In this document: one piece after another, positions 1-9,391 of the stretch
Layout of the letters: each line of letters begins with the position of its first letter
How positions within the stretch are numbered: the stretch's first letter is position 1
NCBI RefSeq assembly: GCF_004118155.1
Contig: NZ_SAIQ01000004.1
Location: 248,001 to 312,000 of the forward strand
Length of the DNA: 64,000 bases
Direction of reading: 5' to 3'
From: Edaphocola flava
GTDB lineage: Bacteria > Bacteroidota > Bacteroidia > Chitinophagales > Chitinophagaceae
Made by a program: the position numbers and the translations under genes
The notes under the pieces: generated by a model
The model's database searches: none
What the model was told of the DNA's origin: nothing
What the model saw: the letters and a program-made list of their open reading frames with translations, nothing else

Positions 1-1293
1 TACTGCAACCGGGGCAATAGTATCCTGTATGGTTACCTGCTGCTGCTGGCTTATGGTATTGTTGCCGGATGTATAGGTCCAGTTTACCGTGTAGGTACCC
101 GGTGTATTATAACTAACCGGATCATTTGTCGTAGCGGTAATGGTATTCAAATCGTAGGTCGCCGTAGGTGCGGTCAGGGTTGTATCGCAGGCTGCATAAA
201 CATGCAGCAGGGCAGTAGTGTCCCAGCTCGGAGTATAGATCCAGGTATGCAGGATCAGTTCATTTGCAATATGCCCTTCTACAGAACCGGAATCAATACG
301 CTGATAAGTGGTACCATCTACGATTTCATACATAGAAGGAACCGCATAGTTGCCGACAGCAGCTATCGCAAAATCGCCGGATACCGGGTCTACGCCAAAT
401 GCTTTACCATAGAATATGCTGAAGGAGTTACCCGGCAGTGTTGTGGTATATACTGCTGTGGTCGGTAATACCGGGCTGGTAATGCTGTATGCGTGTATGC
501 TGGTACCGGATACAAAATATAATTTGTTTGCACCATAACGCAGCAGTTTTGCATTGGTCACACCAGTCAGGGTGATTGGTGTATTGAGCAGGTCATTGCT
601 GGCAGGCTCCATTTTTACAATGGTAGATACGTTGGCTACTTTACCCAGCAGCCAGATGCAGTTGCGTACCGAGTCATATTCCATACCAGCAATGCTGCCT
701 AGTCCGGGTAGAATGGTGCCAGTTACCGTATTGGTTGCGGTATCCACTTTTACAATCTTACTGCCGATAGCAATGTACATATATCCATTGGCCGGAACCA
801 TATAGCTTGCATAAGAAGACAGGGCAGAGGCCGGATCGATTACCGGAACAACGGTATTATTGGTGAGATCAACCATAGAAAAAGGGTTAGCCCCGGTTGC
901 CTTACTTACATAAGCCTTAGTATTACTTGCTTTGCCAAGACACTGAATACCAGCGCCGAAGGTGGCATTATTAAAAGTAGCTATAGTGTCAAAACCAGGG
1001 AAGGTAGTGATGGCCATTTTGGTGGTTGCAGCACCCTTACCGCAAAGAATGGCTTTGTTTCCGAAGATCTCAAAATCCTGTAGTACATCGATACCCACAG
1101 TAGCATTTGCGATCTGGTATAATGGCCCTTCGGTTGCCATAAATGAAGAGCCGGTCTTACTTACCTTATAGACATCACCATTGGGTGTACCGTAGTTGCC
1201 CTCGGCAACAACGTGCAGGGAGAAATTTTTGACTTGAGCCTGGGCCCACTGAAAACTGCATACAGCCGCAGCCAGAAAAAGTAACTTTTTCAT
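1..1293 (-). CDS. BtuG-like secreted beta-propeller protein, 3' end outside window
   Basis: The reading frame opens with ATG at 1291-1293 and stays open for 431 codons to the window edge, so the C-terminus is missing. Residues 1-20 form a type I signal peptide ending AQA. The body repeats short strand patterns typical of YncE/DUF5074-like propellers, including an EGNYGTPNGD motif near the mature N-terminus. The last ~60 visible residues look like a HYR/Ig-like module. A cobalamin riboswitch lies directly upstream on the same strand. Surface propellers under B12 riboswitch control in Bacteroidota (BtuG) capture cobalamin for the BtuB receptor, so this is probably a B12-binding surface protein (inference). 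Unlike BtuG of Bacteroides it has no lipobox, which suggests T9SS-type attachment through the unseen C-terminus. Confidence 0.7.
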   Translation of the reverse strand, partial: MKKLLFLAAAVCSFQWAQAQVKNFSLHVVAEGNYGTPNGDVYKVSKTGSSFMATEGPLYQIANATVGIDVLQDFEIFGNKAILCGKGAATTKMAITTFPGFDTIATFNNATFGAGIQCLGKASNTKAYVSKATGANPFSMVDLTNNTVVPVIDPASALSSYASYMVPANGYMYIAIGSKIVKVDTATNTVTGTILPGLGSIAGMEYDSVRNCIWLLGKVANVSTIVKMEPASNDLLNTPITLTGVTNAKLLRYGANKLYFVSGTSIHAYSITSPVLPTTAVYTTTLPGNSFSIFYGKAFGVDPVSGDFAIAAVGNYAVPSMYEIVDGTTYQRIDSGSVEGHIANELILHTWIYTPSWDTTALLHVYAACDTTLTAPTATYDLNTITATTNDPVSYNTPGTYTVNWTYTSGNNTISQQQQVTIQDTIAPVAV

Positions 1294-1409
1294 TGTATTC
1301 TATTAAAATTTAGACGACAAAATTCAATGCGGAGTGATACAGTAATGCGGAACCATGATGGGATACATGACTATATTATCGTTTTTTCTCCGAAAACTTA
1401 ATATACAAA

Positions 1410-1570
1410 TGCGTGAAGGCAGGTCTCCTGGCTTGATCCGGACATATCACCTTCCCATCAATTATGACAGTGGTATTGCAGATATGACCTTGTAGCGGAT
1501 CTTACAGTTGCGGGAACAGCTCTCGATTATCACGAGATTCCCTATTAATTCTTATAGAAAGAAACCTTCG
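1410..1570 (-). promoter_or_regulatory. cobalamin (B12) riboswitch
   Basis: Read on the minus strand, the region contains the conserved blocks of the AdoCbl riboswitch in order: a 5' GGTTTCT-like start, GGGAATCTCGTG, GAGCTGTTCCCGCAACTGTA, CCACTGTC, GATGGGAAGG and the 3' B12 box AAGCCAGGAGACCTGCC. The B12 box sits about 120 nt before the start codon at 1293, so the element lies in the leader of the BtuG-like gene. Binding of cobalamin would be expected to reduce expression of that gene and of any co-transcribed uptake genes beyond the window edge. The call rests on exact recognition of the conserved blocks. Confidence 0.95.
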
Positions 1571-1619
1571 GCGGCGCGAAGATACTAAAGAATGGCTGGT
1601 ATAAAAAATGTACACATAA

Positions 1620-1651
1620 AAAAAGCAACAGTACACCTACTGCTGCTTTTT
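1620..1651. terminator. bidirectional terminator hairpin
   Basis: AAAAAGCA-a-CAGTA pairs with TACTG-c-TGCTTTTT around a 4-nt loop, with A and T runs on the two sides. It could end minus-strand transcripts coming through the repeat from the dehydrogenase gene at 2139. It also insulates the riboswitch leader. Confidence 0.5.
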
Positions 1652-1836
1652 GGCTTTTTAAATTTTGTATACTGACTATCCGCATGTAGTAACCTATTTT
1701 CTTCGTCCTTTTGTCCGGCAACAAAAGGACCAAAAATGCCTTTGTTTTCATCAAGGCGATTGCATAGCACCGCCATTTTGTACCGTTGCGTGCATTGATC
1801 GTCTGAGCTTAACGTGTGATGCGTTCGCAGCTCCAA

Positions 1837-2075
1837 CCAAAATGGCTATCGCTGTGATGAAAACAATAAGCGATCCGTACAAGTACAGATCGCTTAGAAA
1901 GGCCTTATAAATCCGGCGTCAAGAAAATCATTGGCTCGGTCGATAAAGTCGGAAACCATTGTCTGAACGAAGCGAGTCTGGTTTGCGACCGACCGACACA
2001 TTGATTTTTAGCCAGGGATTTATACAGCCTTGATTTTTTGGCGCTACCTTTTGCATCAAGGCAAAGAGGTAGCAA
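1837..2075. repeat. structured intergenic repeat, copy 1
   Basis: About 240 bp is closely repeated, in the same orientation, at 55770-56005. It contains several nested palindromes: AAGCGATC/GATCGCTT (1868-1895); GGCCTTATAAATCC (1901-1914) facing GGATTTATACAGCC (2016-2029); TCGGTCG facing CGACCGA; and a final hairpin GCTACCTTTTGC/GGCAAAGAGGTAGC. Just upstream, 1705-1730 is another perfect hairpin, GTCCTTTTGT/ACAAAAGGAC, which may be the other edge of a longer element. No coding potential is apparent. It looks like a dispersed REP/MITE-like element of this genome. Confidence 0.8.
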
Positions 2076-2138
2076 ATAATTAAAATTACAAACTAAAGAA
2101 ATAGTCCTAGTCTTTGTTTCCTTAAAGCGGATTATGAT

Positions 2139-3341
2139 CTACGCCTTATACGCGTAATCGCTCAGGTATTCGAAATGGCTGCCCAGCTTACCTTTGCTGC
2201 AGATGGTTGCCCGATCCAGTATGGTACTATCGCCGGCAATCAGTTCCGGTAAGATGTGTTTGATGATATGATCTCCAAACATATTAGAGGCATCTCTCGG
2301 CAATTCGTTCGGAAGATTATCTACCGCCATGATATCAATAATAGAATCATCATTGATAAACGGTGCAGTCTGCTGTCCGGTCTTTTTATCATAACCGTAT
2401 ACCGGATCTGCAATGGTAGAAGCCCCCATATTTACGGGTACAGAACCATCAATATCACAGGTAACATCACTGATCACATTCAGTTTGAATGCCGGATCGT
2501 TTACATCTGATTTTTCAAACAGGCGCTGAATCTTCGTATCCCAGTAGATACCATTGATCAGTATATCGGCCTTAATGTAAGGGTGGAACAGGCATTCATA
2601 TTGTTCAGGATGCTCATGAAATTCGTTGCGATGGAATTCGTGTGTTTCCTTATTGCGGTATAGCAGTTCGTTCTTCAGGTTGGTATAAACCGGGTGAGGA
2701 TATTCATTATCCAGGAAGTCGTTTTGTGCCACACTGTCAATATCCATCATCTCCATTACGTGCAGGATACCATTTGCCACGCGACCATCGCCGGTTACCA
2801 CAATCTTCACCGGTGGCAATTGTATATGGCGGTATTGTTTCACCATATCAGCCATATCGCGGCACTCGTGTGCCGGTTTCAGTTCAAACAAACCAGATTT
2901 CTTACCATAAGTCAGCAGGGCATTGTGTGCCCCAACCACACCGGCAAAAAATCCAAAGCCTATAATGCGTTGTCCGTTATCGTAAGTCAGCGCTTCATAA
3001 TCAATCATCGTGATCTTCTTCTCGATCAGCGTATGCATGAGTTTCTGATTATAAGGTTGCTTCTTTTTGGTATGAGAAAAGAAGAAATAAGTCTTGTCCG
3101 GGATCAGGTCTGCAACCGGAACTTCTTTAATGCCGAGCAATACATCACAATCACTTAAGTCGTCCTGCATGGGTACACCCGCAGCTATATATTCCTGGTC
3201 GCTGTAAGATCTGTTGGATGAGGGTTGGACAACAATGGAGATATTCGGATGGGTACGCATTACATCCATACATTGGTCGGGAGTCAGTGCTACTCTGGTA
3301 TCAGTGGGTATCTTGCCTTCTTTGATTAATCCTATTTTCAT
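2139..3341 (-). CDS. saccharopine dehydrogenase / alanine dehydrogenase-family oxidoreductase
   Basis: 400 aa. The N-terminal ~130 residues match the AlaDH/PNT-like fold (start KIGLIKEGKIPTDTRVALTP, with a paired Arg-Val-Ala-Leu-Thr-Pro motif). A Rossmann segment VVTGDGRVANG follows near residue 180, and the C-terminal half carries ISDVTCDIDGS. This arrangement is that of lysine-forming saccharopine dehydrogenases and related NAD(P)-dependent enzymes, so it probably performs reversible lysine/2-oxoglutarate chemistry or a related amino-acid reaction (family-level inference). It stands alone on the minus strand, with a TAnnTTTG box 38 nt before the ATG and the structured repeat downstream. The exact substrate cannot be told from the sequence. 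Confidence 0.75.
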   Translation of the reverse strand: MKIGLIKEGKIPTDTRVALTPDQCMDVMRTHPNISIVVQPSSNRSYSDQEYIAAGVPMQDDLSDCDVLLGIKEVPVADLIPDKTYFFFSHTKKKQPYNQKLMHTLIEKKITMIDYEALTYDNGQRIIGFGFFAGVVGAHNALLTYGKKSGLFELKPAHECRDMADMVKQYRHIQLPPVKIVVTGDGRVANGILHVMEMMDIDSVAQNDFLDNEYPHPVYTNLKNELLYRNKETHEFHRNEFHEHPEQYECLFHPYIKADILINGIYWDTKIQRLFEKSDVNDPAFKLNVISDVTCDIDGSVPVNMGASTIADPVYGYDKKTGQQTAPFINDDSIIDIMAVDNLPNELPRDASNMFGDHIIKHILPELIAGDSTILDRATICSKGKLGSHFEYLSDYAYKA

Positions 3342-3378
3342 ACTAATATACTAATTGGATATGTAGTTCGGTTCCGGG

Positions 3379-3386
3379 CAAAGGTA
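3379..3386 (-). promoter_or_regulatory. Bacteroidota -7 promoter box
   Basis: On the minus strand this is TACCTTTG, an exact match to TAnnTTTG, 38 nt upstream of the dehydrogenase start. No convincing -33 TTTG is seen at the usual spacing. Confidence 0.5.
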
Positions 3387-3456
3387 ACAGAATTGTTTCG
3401 ATTTAGCATCTTGCTTATCTATTATTAATACATTGATTTTAATGTTATGTACATAA

Positions 3457-3489
3457 AAAAAGGTCCATAGCAGATGCTACGAACCTTTG
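3457..3489 (-). terminator. imperfect terminator hairpin
   Basis: AAAGGT...TAGCA pairs with TGCTA...ACCTTT, with two internal mismatches and an A-run that becomes a U-run on the minus strand. It lies 20 nt after the stop of the T9SS type B protein gene. Confidence 0.5.
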
Positions 3490-3510
3490 GGATAAATAAA
3501 CAACAAAAAA

Positions 3511-6210
3511 CTATCTGACAAGGGTTACTGAACCCGTTTTCTTAAATGGTTTACCTTCTGTGGTAACGGCATCGATCACATAGATATAAGCACCCATTGG
3601 CTGCGGCTTACCATTGAAGAAGCCATCCCAACCTTTGTTGATATCTGTGGTTTCGAATACTTTTTCACCCCATCTGTTAAAGATCTGGAAGGAATGCAGT
3701 TTGGCAATACCTCTCACACTTGCTTTGAAGCTGGTGTTGTTTGGTACAAATGCATTCGGCATATCGATCACAGTATTTTTCACCAGTACATCTACAGAAT
3801 CAGTAATAGTACAACCGTTTTCTGTAGTAGCCGTTACAAAATAACGGGTATTTACATCAGGGTTAACTTTAGGATTGCTGATCTGTGCACTGCTCAGGCC
3901 CGCATCCGGGAACCATTGGAAGTATACACAGTTACCGCCAGGCTCCATAAAGTAGGTCTCGCCAGGGTAGATATTGATCGAATCCGGCAGGTTAACTACT
4001 GCTTCTGGATGAACGGTAATGGTTACAAATTGTGTATCGGTACAGCCTTTTTCACTTACACCTACCAGTCGGTAAGTAGTAGTGGTCGTAGGGCTGGCAA
4101 TAGGATTGGCAATGTTGGCATCATTGAGATACAGGCTTGGAGACCAGTGGTATGTTGCAGCACCTGTGGCCCCGAGTTGTACGGTATTGCGCGGGCATAT
4201 AGCCGTATCGCTCTGCGCCATGACTAAGAAATCGCCAGGATTAACAATCACTTGTACTGTATCGGATTTGAAACATCCTTTCGGAGGTTTTACCGAAACT
4301 ACATATTCTTCGGTCTGGTTGGCCTGGTAGAGATAGTTGGCATCCGTACTGATCACATTAATGTCAGGGAATCTTCTCCACTCATAAATATAGTTACTGC
4401 CGTAAGGTAATACCATAGGTTCCAGGCGTACACTATCATACTGACACACTACACGATCCATACCCAGGCTTACAGAATCAAGGATAGGGCGTTTGAATAA
4501 GTGTAAGATACGTAAGCTGTCACAACCATTGAAAGCTGCAAATGTGTCGATATAAGTACCGGTCTCAGTATAACCAAACAGATCCTGACCAGGACAGATA
4601 GAGTCATGCATTTCTGTAAACGGCATTTGTTTTACAAACACACAAACAGTAGTATCGAAGGTACAGCCAAAGTCATTGGTTACGGAGAAGGTGTAACATT
4701 TCTGACCGAAGGTATCAATCTCAGCAGTAATGTTAGTACCGTTTGCAGCAATAATAGTAGGGTCATTGTTCCAGGCAGCTGATACAGCATAGTTCTGGAA
4801 TGAGTCCAGGTTAGACTGGAAGCTAGGGTCAAACTCGATACCCCAGAAGAAGATAAATCCGTTGTCAGAACCAAGATTATCGGTGATCTGGATCGTCCAG
4901 CTACCGTTCAGCGGACAACCGATAAGGCTGCTGAAGTTCTGGAATGGTTTATAAGCACCCTGCGGCAGAGAGTTACCGGGAGTCAGGCCCGGAGAGGGTA
5001 CCAGGAAGCCACCTACACCATTCTGGGTAAGCATGGTGCCCCATGCTGCATTTTGTTTGAATTCGTATGTCCAGCCGATACCCGGAATGTTATCGCCAGG
5101 GCCCGGATCGTTAGGGCCGCCCAGGAAGGTACCACCACCACCGGGGTATTCCTTCATCACTGCAGACTGACCGTTAGGACAGATAATTTTCAGTTCCAGG
5201 TCACCCAGGTAACTGTGCTCCATATTTACATAAACACGGGCGATGTCTGTAGCCTGAGTAATCGTAGCTGCAGGATCAAAACAGTCAGCGGTAACGCTGG
5301 TCATATAAGATACCCCGCTACCATCCGGCAGGAAGGTTGTATCTGCTACAGGAGGCGCACAGATTTCGCGGATTTTGTCAAAGTTTACAACACCAAAGAA
5401 TTGTACTGTATCTCCCTGACATATAGTGTCTCTTGAAGGGCGGGTGCCGGCAAAATTCGCTTCATCAGAAATGAATGCTTTCATTGCTTTTACGCGGGTA
5501 CAGATCGCATGCGTATCTGTTACACGCAGCACAACATTATAGATACCGGTAGCGGTATAGTTATGGTTTACAGTTTTGGTATTATAGATCGTACCATCTC
5601 CCATGTCCCATTTATAGATCACATTGGTAGTATCGGTATTAGGAGCAAAGCTCGGCACACCGTTAAAGAAGATGTTCTGACCAATACAGGCTTTTGTCAC
5701 ACGGTTCTGACCGATCTGCGTATGCGCCGGTGAGGTGATAAAAGAAATAGAGTCTACACTACATGGAATGAGACAGGTAACAGTTGCTGCAAAACCAGTG
5801 CCGGTAGTAGTAGCATCGCTGACCATTTTAAAGGTCAATGCACCGCTAACATTGTTCGCCGTAATGGTAGGAGGCAGAGTGGTACCAGTATACCCACCCA
5901 GCAGTGGGGCAGCAGTAGTAGTACCGTTATAGATATACAGATAATCCGCATTATTCTCCAGCGAGAAGGCCGAGAATGTAGTGCTGATCTGTGTACCAGG
6001 TGTTGCAGGGTTAAAAGTGATGGTACCATTCACGTTATTGGAATAGTTACCTGCTGCACCGCCATCGTCATAAAAGTTGACGATACAGTTGCTCACGGTA
6101 GTACTACCGGTCGTAGGCATTAATACAGTCGTTTGTGCAAATGCCTGCTGTATAAAGCCTGCACAGAAAACGGAAAGAAATGCAAAAAGCTGTTTATAAA
6201 AGTTCTTCAT
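3511..6210 (-). CDS. large secreted multidomain protein with T9SS type B (gliding-motility) C-terminal domain
   Basis: 899 aa with a signal peptide ending AFAQ. Domains in order are: a CUB-like domain (about 30-150, with NADYLYIYNG); a PKD domain (about 190-245, YKWDMGDG...NHNYTATG); a proprotein-convertase P-like domain (about 285-465, with HSYLGDLELKIICPNG and GSWTIQITDNLGSDNG); several Ig-like/PKD-like stretches; and a C-terminal CHU_C-type domain (last ~85 residues, FNRWGEKVFE...GWDG...GAYIYVI). That last domain directs export and surface attachment by T9SS in Bacteroidota. It is likely a cell-surface adhesin or structural protein. It follows the small secreted gene at 6222 with an 11-nt gap, so the two are probably one operon. 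Confidence 0.85.
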   Translation of the reverse strand: MKNFYKQLFAFLSVFCAGFIQQAFAQTTVLMPTTGSTTVSNCIVNFYDDGGAAGNYSNNVNGTITFNPATPGTQISTTFSAFSLENNADYLYIYNGTTTAAPLLGGYTGTTLPPTITANNVSGALTFKMVSDATTTGTGFAATVTCLIPCSVDSISFITSPAHTQIGQNRVTKACIGQNIFFNGVPSFAPNTDTTNVIYKWDMGDGTIYNTKTVNHNYTATGIYNVVLRVTDTHAICTRVKAMKAFISDEANFAGTRPSRDTICQGDTVQFFGVVNFDKIREICAPPVADTTFLPDGSGVSYMTSVTADCFDPAATITQATDIARVYVNMEHSYLGDLELKIICPNGQSAVMKEYPGGGGTFLGGPNDPGPGDNIPGIGWTYEFKQNAAWGTMLTQNGVGGFLVPSPGLTPGNSLPQGAYKPFQNFSSLIGCPLNGSWTIQITDNLGSDNGFIFFWGIEFDPSFQSNLDSFQNYAVSAAWNNDPTIIAANGTNITAEIDTFGQKCYTFSVTNDFGCTFDTTVCVFVKQMPFTEMHDSICPGQDLFGYTETGTYIDTFAAFNGCDSLRILHLFKRPILDSVSLGMDRVVCQYDSVRLEPMVLPYGSNYIYEWRRFPDINVISTDANYLYQANQTEEYVVSVKPPKGCFKSDTVQVIVNPGDFLVMAQSDTAICPRNTVQLGATGAATYHWSPSLYLNDANIANPIASPTTTTTYRLVGVSEKGCTDTQFVTITVHPEAVVNLPDSINIYPGETYFMEPGGNCVYFQWFPDAGLSSAQISNPKVNPDVNTRYFVTATTENGCTITDSVDVLVKNTVIDMPNAFVPNNTSFKASVRGIAKLHSFQIFNRWGEKVFETTDINKGWDGFFNGKPQPMGAYIYVIDAVTTEGKPFKKTGSVTLVR

Positions 6211-6221
6211 AGTAAACGGGC

Positions 6222-6644
6222 TTAGGGGTTAATAAAGTTTTTCATTCCTCTGATCATCAGTACCTTGTTGGTACCATCGATCCAATAACCCACATCGCCG
6301 TAATTAAAAAATGAAAGATTGTATTTCAACGGATTGAACGTTGCCGGATTGTATACAGCATCTACAGTCAGACCGGGAACATATTTATTGAACACGGGCT
6401 GGTTAGAGAGCGCCGGAAATTTATCCATTGCAGTGGCCTGGTCCAGTTCCATAATCTGGATGCGGTCGGTCAATAGCTGATTGAGCAGGGTCAGTCTTTG
6501 CGGGTCCTGGCTCATAAGTGTATTGACATGAGTACCGTAGACAGCAGTAATTTTTGGGTTTACTGCCCCGGTATTAGTCTGTGCTTTCATGGTATAACCG
6601 GCTAACATACCGGTACATAGGAGAAATAGTATCTTCTTTTTCAT
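6222..6644 (-). CDS. small secreted protein of unknown function, upstream of T9SS cargo gene
   Basis: 140 aa with an N-terminal signal peptide (MKKKILFLLC..., cleavage around YTMKAQ). The mature part has no recognised catalytic motif and ends with hydrophobic and aromatic strands (FFNYGDVGYWIDG). It precedes the 899-aa T9SS type B protein by 11 nt on the same strand. A shared role in surface display is possible but is only an inference from the operon. Confidence 0.7.
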   Translation of the reverse strand: MKKKILFLLCTGMLAGYTMKAQTNTGAVNPKITAVYGTHVNTLMSQDPQRLTLLNQLLTDRIQIMELDQATAMDKFPALSNQPVFNKYVPGLTVDAVYNPATFNPLKYNLSFFNYGDVGYWIDGTNKVLMIRGMKNFINP

Positions 6645-6761
6645 TCAAATAAACTTAAAAAGGTGATCTATAATAGATTATAGACGTGATAAAGTTATAA
6701 AAAGTTGGTCGATTTCTTAAGTTTTTATTCTTTTCTTTGTAAAATAATCAGACAGATATTT

Positions 6762-7985
6762 ATGCTTACACTCATCGCCAATATTAAAACGCTTGTACAA
6801 GTCAGAGATGAAGCCATTTCCAGGGTGTCGGGCCACCAGATGAAATACCTCCCGCAGATCGAAAATGCTTATCTGATATTAGAAGGAGATCGTATACATT
6901 CTTATGGACCTATGTCGGCCCTGCCGATGCTGCAGATCAATGAAACGATCGATGCCAGCGGCCGTATTGTGCTGCCTACCTGGGTAGACTCTCATACACA
7001 CCTTGTATTTGCCGCATCGAGAGAGCAGGAGTTTGTAGACCGCATCAACGGACTGTCTTATGCCGAGATCGCGGCTAAGGGCGGCGGTATTCTGAACTCT
7101 GCTGCCAAACTGGCTACAGCACCCGAAGAGCTGTTATATGAGCAGGCCGCAGGCCGGTTGGAGCACCTCATACAACTGGGTACCGGTGCTATTGAGATCA
7201 AGAGCGGTTATGGACTGAGCACAGAGAGCGAACTTAAGATGCTGCGTGTGATCCGCAGACTGAAAGAAGATTATCCGCATATTCCTATAAAATCGAGTTT
7301 CCTGGCAGCGCATGCCTTCCCGATGGTGTACAAAGAAAACCATCAGGCATATATAGATAAGATCATTACCGAAATGCTGCCACTGGTGGCAGGTGAGGGA
7401 CTGGCCGACTATATGGATGTGTTTTGCGAGCAAGGCTTCTTCTCTGTAGCAGAGACCGAACAATTGCTGGAAGCTGGTCTGAAACACGGACTTAAACCAA
7501 AGATACATGCCAACCAGCTGCACCGCTCCGGCGGCGTGCAGGTAGGCGTTAAGTATAATGCCGTAAGTGTAGACCACCTGGAGAGCATGGGTGAGGAAGA
7601 GATTGAGGCACTGCGTGGCAGCAATACTATCCCGACCTTACTGCCTGGTGCGGCCTTCTTCCTGGGTATGCACTACCAACCGGCCAGAATGCTGATCGAT
7701 GCAGATCTGCCTGTATGCCTGGCCTCAGACTTCAATCCGGGTACTTGTCCTTCCGGCAATATGAATACCCTGCTTACGATTGCCTGTACGCAATTGCGCA
7801 TGACCCCCGAAGAGGCGGTAAATGCACAGACCCTGAACGGTGCGGCAGCTATGGAGCTGGAGCAGGAGATGGGCAGCATCTCTGTAGGTAAGCGCGCCAG
7901 CCTCATCATTACCAGACCGGTGCCATCGCTGGCATACCTGCCTTATGCCTTTGGCGAAAACCTTATTGAAAGAGTAATTGTATAA
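6762..7985 (+). CDS. hutI: imidazolonepropionase
   Basis: 407 aa from the ATG at 6762. An upstream in-frame ATG at 6705 would add 19 poorly conserved residues and lies in the promoter region. The amidohydrolase metal motif DSHTH gives His78 and His80. Later motifs IKSGYGL, KIHANQ, VDHLE and ASDFNPGTCPSGNM are characteristic of HutI. The enzyme opens the imidazolone ring to N-formimino-glutamate in histidine degradation. Length and motif order agree with the family. No other hut genes are visible. An aldo/keto reductase gene follows 6 nt after the stop and is probably co-transcribed. Confidence 0.93.
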   Translation: MLTLIANIKTLVQVRDEAISRVSGHQMKYLPQIENAYLILEGDRIHSYGPMSALPMLQINETIDASGRIVLPTWVDSHTHLVFAASREQEFVDRINGLSYAEIAAKGGGILNSAAKLATAPEELLYEQAAGRLEHLIQLGTGAIEIKSGYGLSTESELKMLRVIRRLKEDYPHIPIKSSFLAAHAFPMVYKENHQAYIDKIITEMLPLVAGEGLADYMDVFCEQGFFSVAETEQLLEAGLKHGLKPKIHANQLHRSGGVQVGVKYNAVSVDHLESMGEEEIEALRGSNTIPTLLPGAAFFLGMHYQPARMLIDADLPVCLASDFNPGTCPSGNMNTLLTIACTQLRMTPEEAVNAQTLNGAAAMELEQEMGSISVGKRASLIITRPVPSLAYLPYAFGENLIERVIV

Positions 7986-7991
7986 TAACAG

Positions 7992-8804
7992 ATGATGAAC
8001 GTAACATTAGCCAATGGTATACAGATGCCTGTACTGGGCCTGGGGGTATGGAAGACGACAGAAGGAGCTGAAGTAGAAGAGGCCGTATCCTTTGCCCTGA
8101 ACAATGGCTACCGTCATATAGATACCGCAACATTATATAAAAACGAAGTGGGTGTAGGCGCCGGTGTGCGCAACAGCAGCATTCCACGGTCAGAAGTGTT
8201 TGTGACCACCAAAGTGTGGAACGATGATCAGGGCTATGACCATACCCTGCGGGCTTTTGACCAGAGTCAGCGCAACCTCGATATTGATTATATAGACCTG
8301 TACCTCGTGCATTGGCCGGTAAAGGGCAAGTACAAAGAGAGCTGGAGGGCACTGGAGCGCCTGTATACCGAGGGTCGTGTCAAGGCCATTGGGGTGAGTA
8401 ACTTCCTACAGCACCACCTGGAAGATCTGTTGCCATCGGTAGAGATCAGGCCTATGGTGAACCAGCTGGAGCACCATCCGTACCTGGTACAATCATCTTT
8501 ACAGCAATACTGCAAGGCTCAGGGCATACAGTTCGAGGCCTGGAGCCCGCTCATGCAGGGTGGCATCTTCGGCATACCACTACTGGAAACCTTATCGGCT
8601 AAGTATGGTAAGAGCATAGCACAGATCGTGCTGCGCTGGAATGTACAGAACGGAATTGTTACTATTCCTAAAAGTGTAACCCCGGAACGTATTATAGAAA
8701 ACAGTCAGATCTTCGACTTTGAACTGGATGCGGCAGATATGCAAGCCATCGACCAGCTGGACAAGGGCCAGCGTGTAGGCCCCGACCCGGATGTGTTTTG
8801 TTAA
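7992..8804 (+). CDS. aldo/keto reductase
   Basis: 270 aa. The full catalytic tetrad is visible: Asp44 and Tyr49 in HIDTATLYKNE, Lys74 in TTKVW and His107 in LVHWP. The NADPH-site motifs IPKSVTPERI and the GVSNF strand of the TIM barrel are also present. It belongs to the 2,5-diketo-gluconate/prostaglandin-F reductase type AKR group, NADPH-dependent carbonyl reductases whose substrate cannot be read from sequence. Two consecutive ATGs (7992 and 7995) are possible starts. It lies 6 nt behind hutI and is followed by a strong terminator. Confidence 0.92.
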   Translation: MMNVTLANGIQMPVLGLGVWKTTEGAEVEEAVSFALNNGYRHIDTATLYKNEVGVGAGVRNSSIPRSEVFVTTKVWNDDQGYDHTLRAFDQSQRNLDIDYIDLYLVHWPVKGKYKESWRALERLYTEGRVKAIGVSNFLQHHLEDLLPSVEIRPMVNQLEHHPYLVQSSLQQYCKAQGIQFEAWSPLMQGGIFGIPLLETLSAKYGKSIAQIVLRWNVQNGIVTIPKSVTPERIIENSQIFDFELDAADMQAIDQLDKGQRVGPDPDVFC

Positions 8805-8827
8805 GTAAATAATGAATACCCATACAT

Positions 8828-8864
8828 AAAAGATCGGCCGCGAGATATTCGCGGCCGATCTTTT
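8828..8864. terminator. strong bidirectional terminator
   Basis: A perfect 16-bp stem AAAAGATCGGCCGCGA/TCGCGGCCGATCTTTT around a 5-nt loop, 23 nt after the aldo/keto reductase stop. Confidence 0.9.
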
Positions 8865-8880
8865 ATTGTGTAATGATTGC

Positions 8881-9250
8881 TTCGTCATATCGGCTGTAGG
8901 GTAGCGGACCGGAGATATCTCCTTCTATGCAGAACAGCAATGAGGAGATTTCTCGACTGCACTTTGTTTCGCTCGAAACGACGGGAACACTCGCTTCGTC
9001 ATATCGACTGAAGCGCAGAGGAATGGAGATATCTCCTTCTATGCAGAACAGCAATGAGGAGATATCTCGACTGCACTTCGTTCCGCTCGAAACGACGGTA
9101 AGGTTCACTACTTGTCTGGTCTTAGTGTCCGCAAGGACAACTAAGACCCCGAAGATCTGTCCCGATTGTATCAGGACTTATATGCAAAAAGCCCCGATAT
9201 AATCGGGGCAGAAATTATGTAGACGTGAGTGTACCGAAGGTACACTCACG
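8881..9250. repeat. composite intergenic repeat, left copy
   Basis: It holds two tandem units of about 113 bp. Each contains CATATCGACTGAAGCGCAG, GGAGATATCTCC, TTCTATGCAGAACAGCAATG and CTCGAAACGACGG. A tail follows with the hairpin GCCCCGAT-ata-ATCGGGGC (9191-9209) and the hairpin GTGAGTGTACC/GGTACACTCAC. Essentially the same series is found in the same orientation at 11161-11455. The two copies bracket a 1.9-kb module. Short open frames inside are by-products of the repeat. Confidence 0.85.
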
Positions 9251-9343
9251 CTAGTAAGGTATTAAAGACACTCACAGAGACACATGCACCAGCAGTGGTA
9301 AATATTAAGAAAGATTTAATTACCCACTACTTCTTCACATGCA

Positions 9344-9374
9344 TTTGAAAAATAATGTATAATATTTAATTTTG
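9344..9374 (+). promoter_or_regulatory. complete Bacteroidota sigma-A type promoter
   Basis: TTTG (9344-9347), exactly 19 nt, then TAATTTTG (9367-9374), an exact TTTG-N19-TAnnTTTG arrangement. The expected start of transcription is about 9381, giving an ~11-nt leader before the ATG at 9392. Confidence 0.8.
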
Positions 9375-9391
9375 AATTAAATATTATTATT

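Noticed and set aside
8863-9202. Short open frames on both strands.
   Set aside because: They lie in the composite repeat, recur in its second copy and encode the repeat's palindromes rather than a protein.
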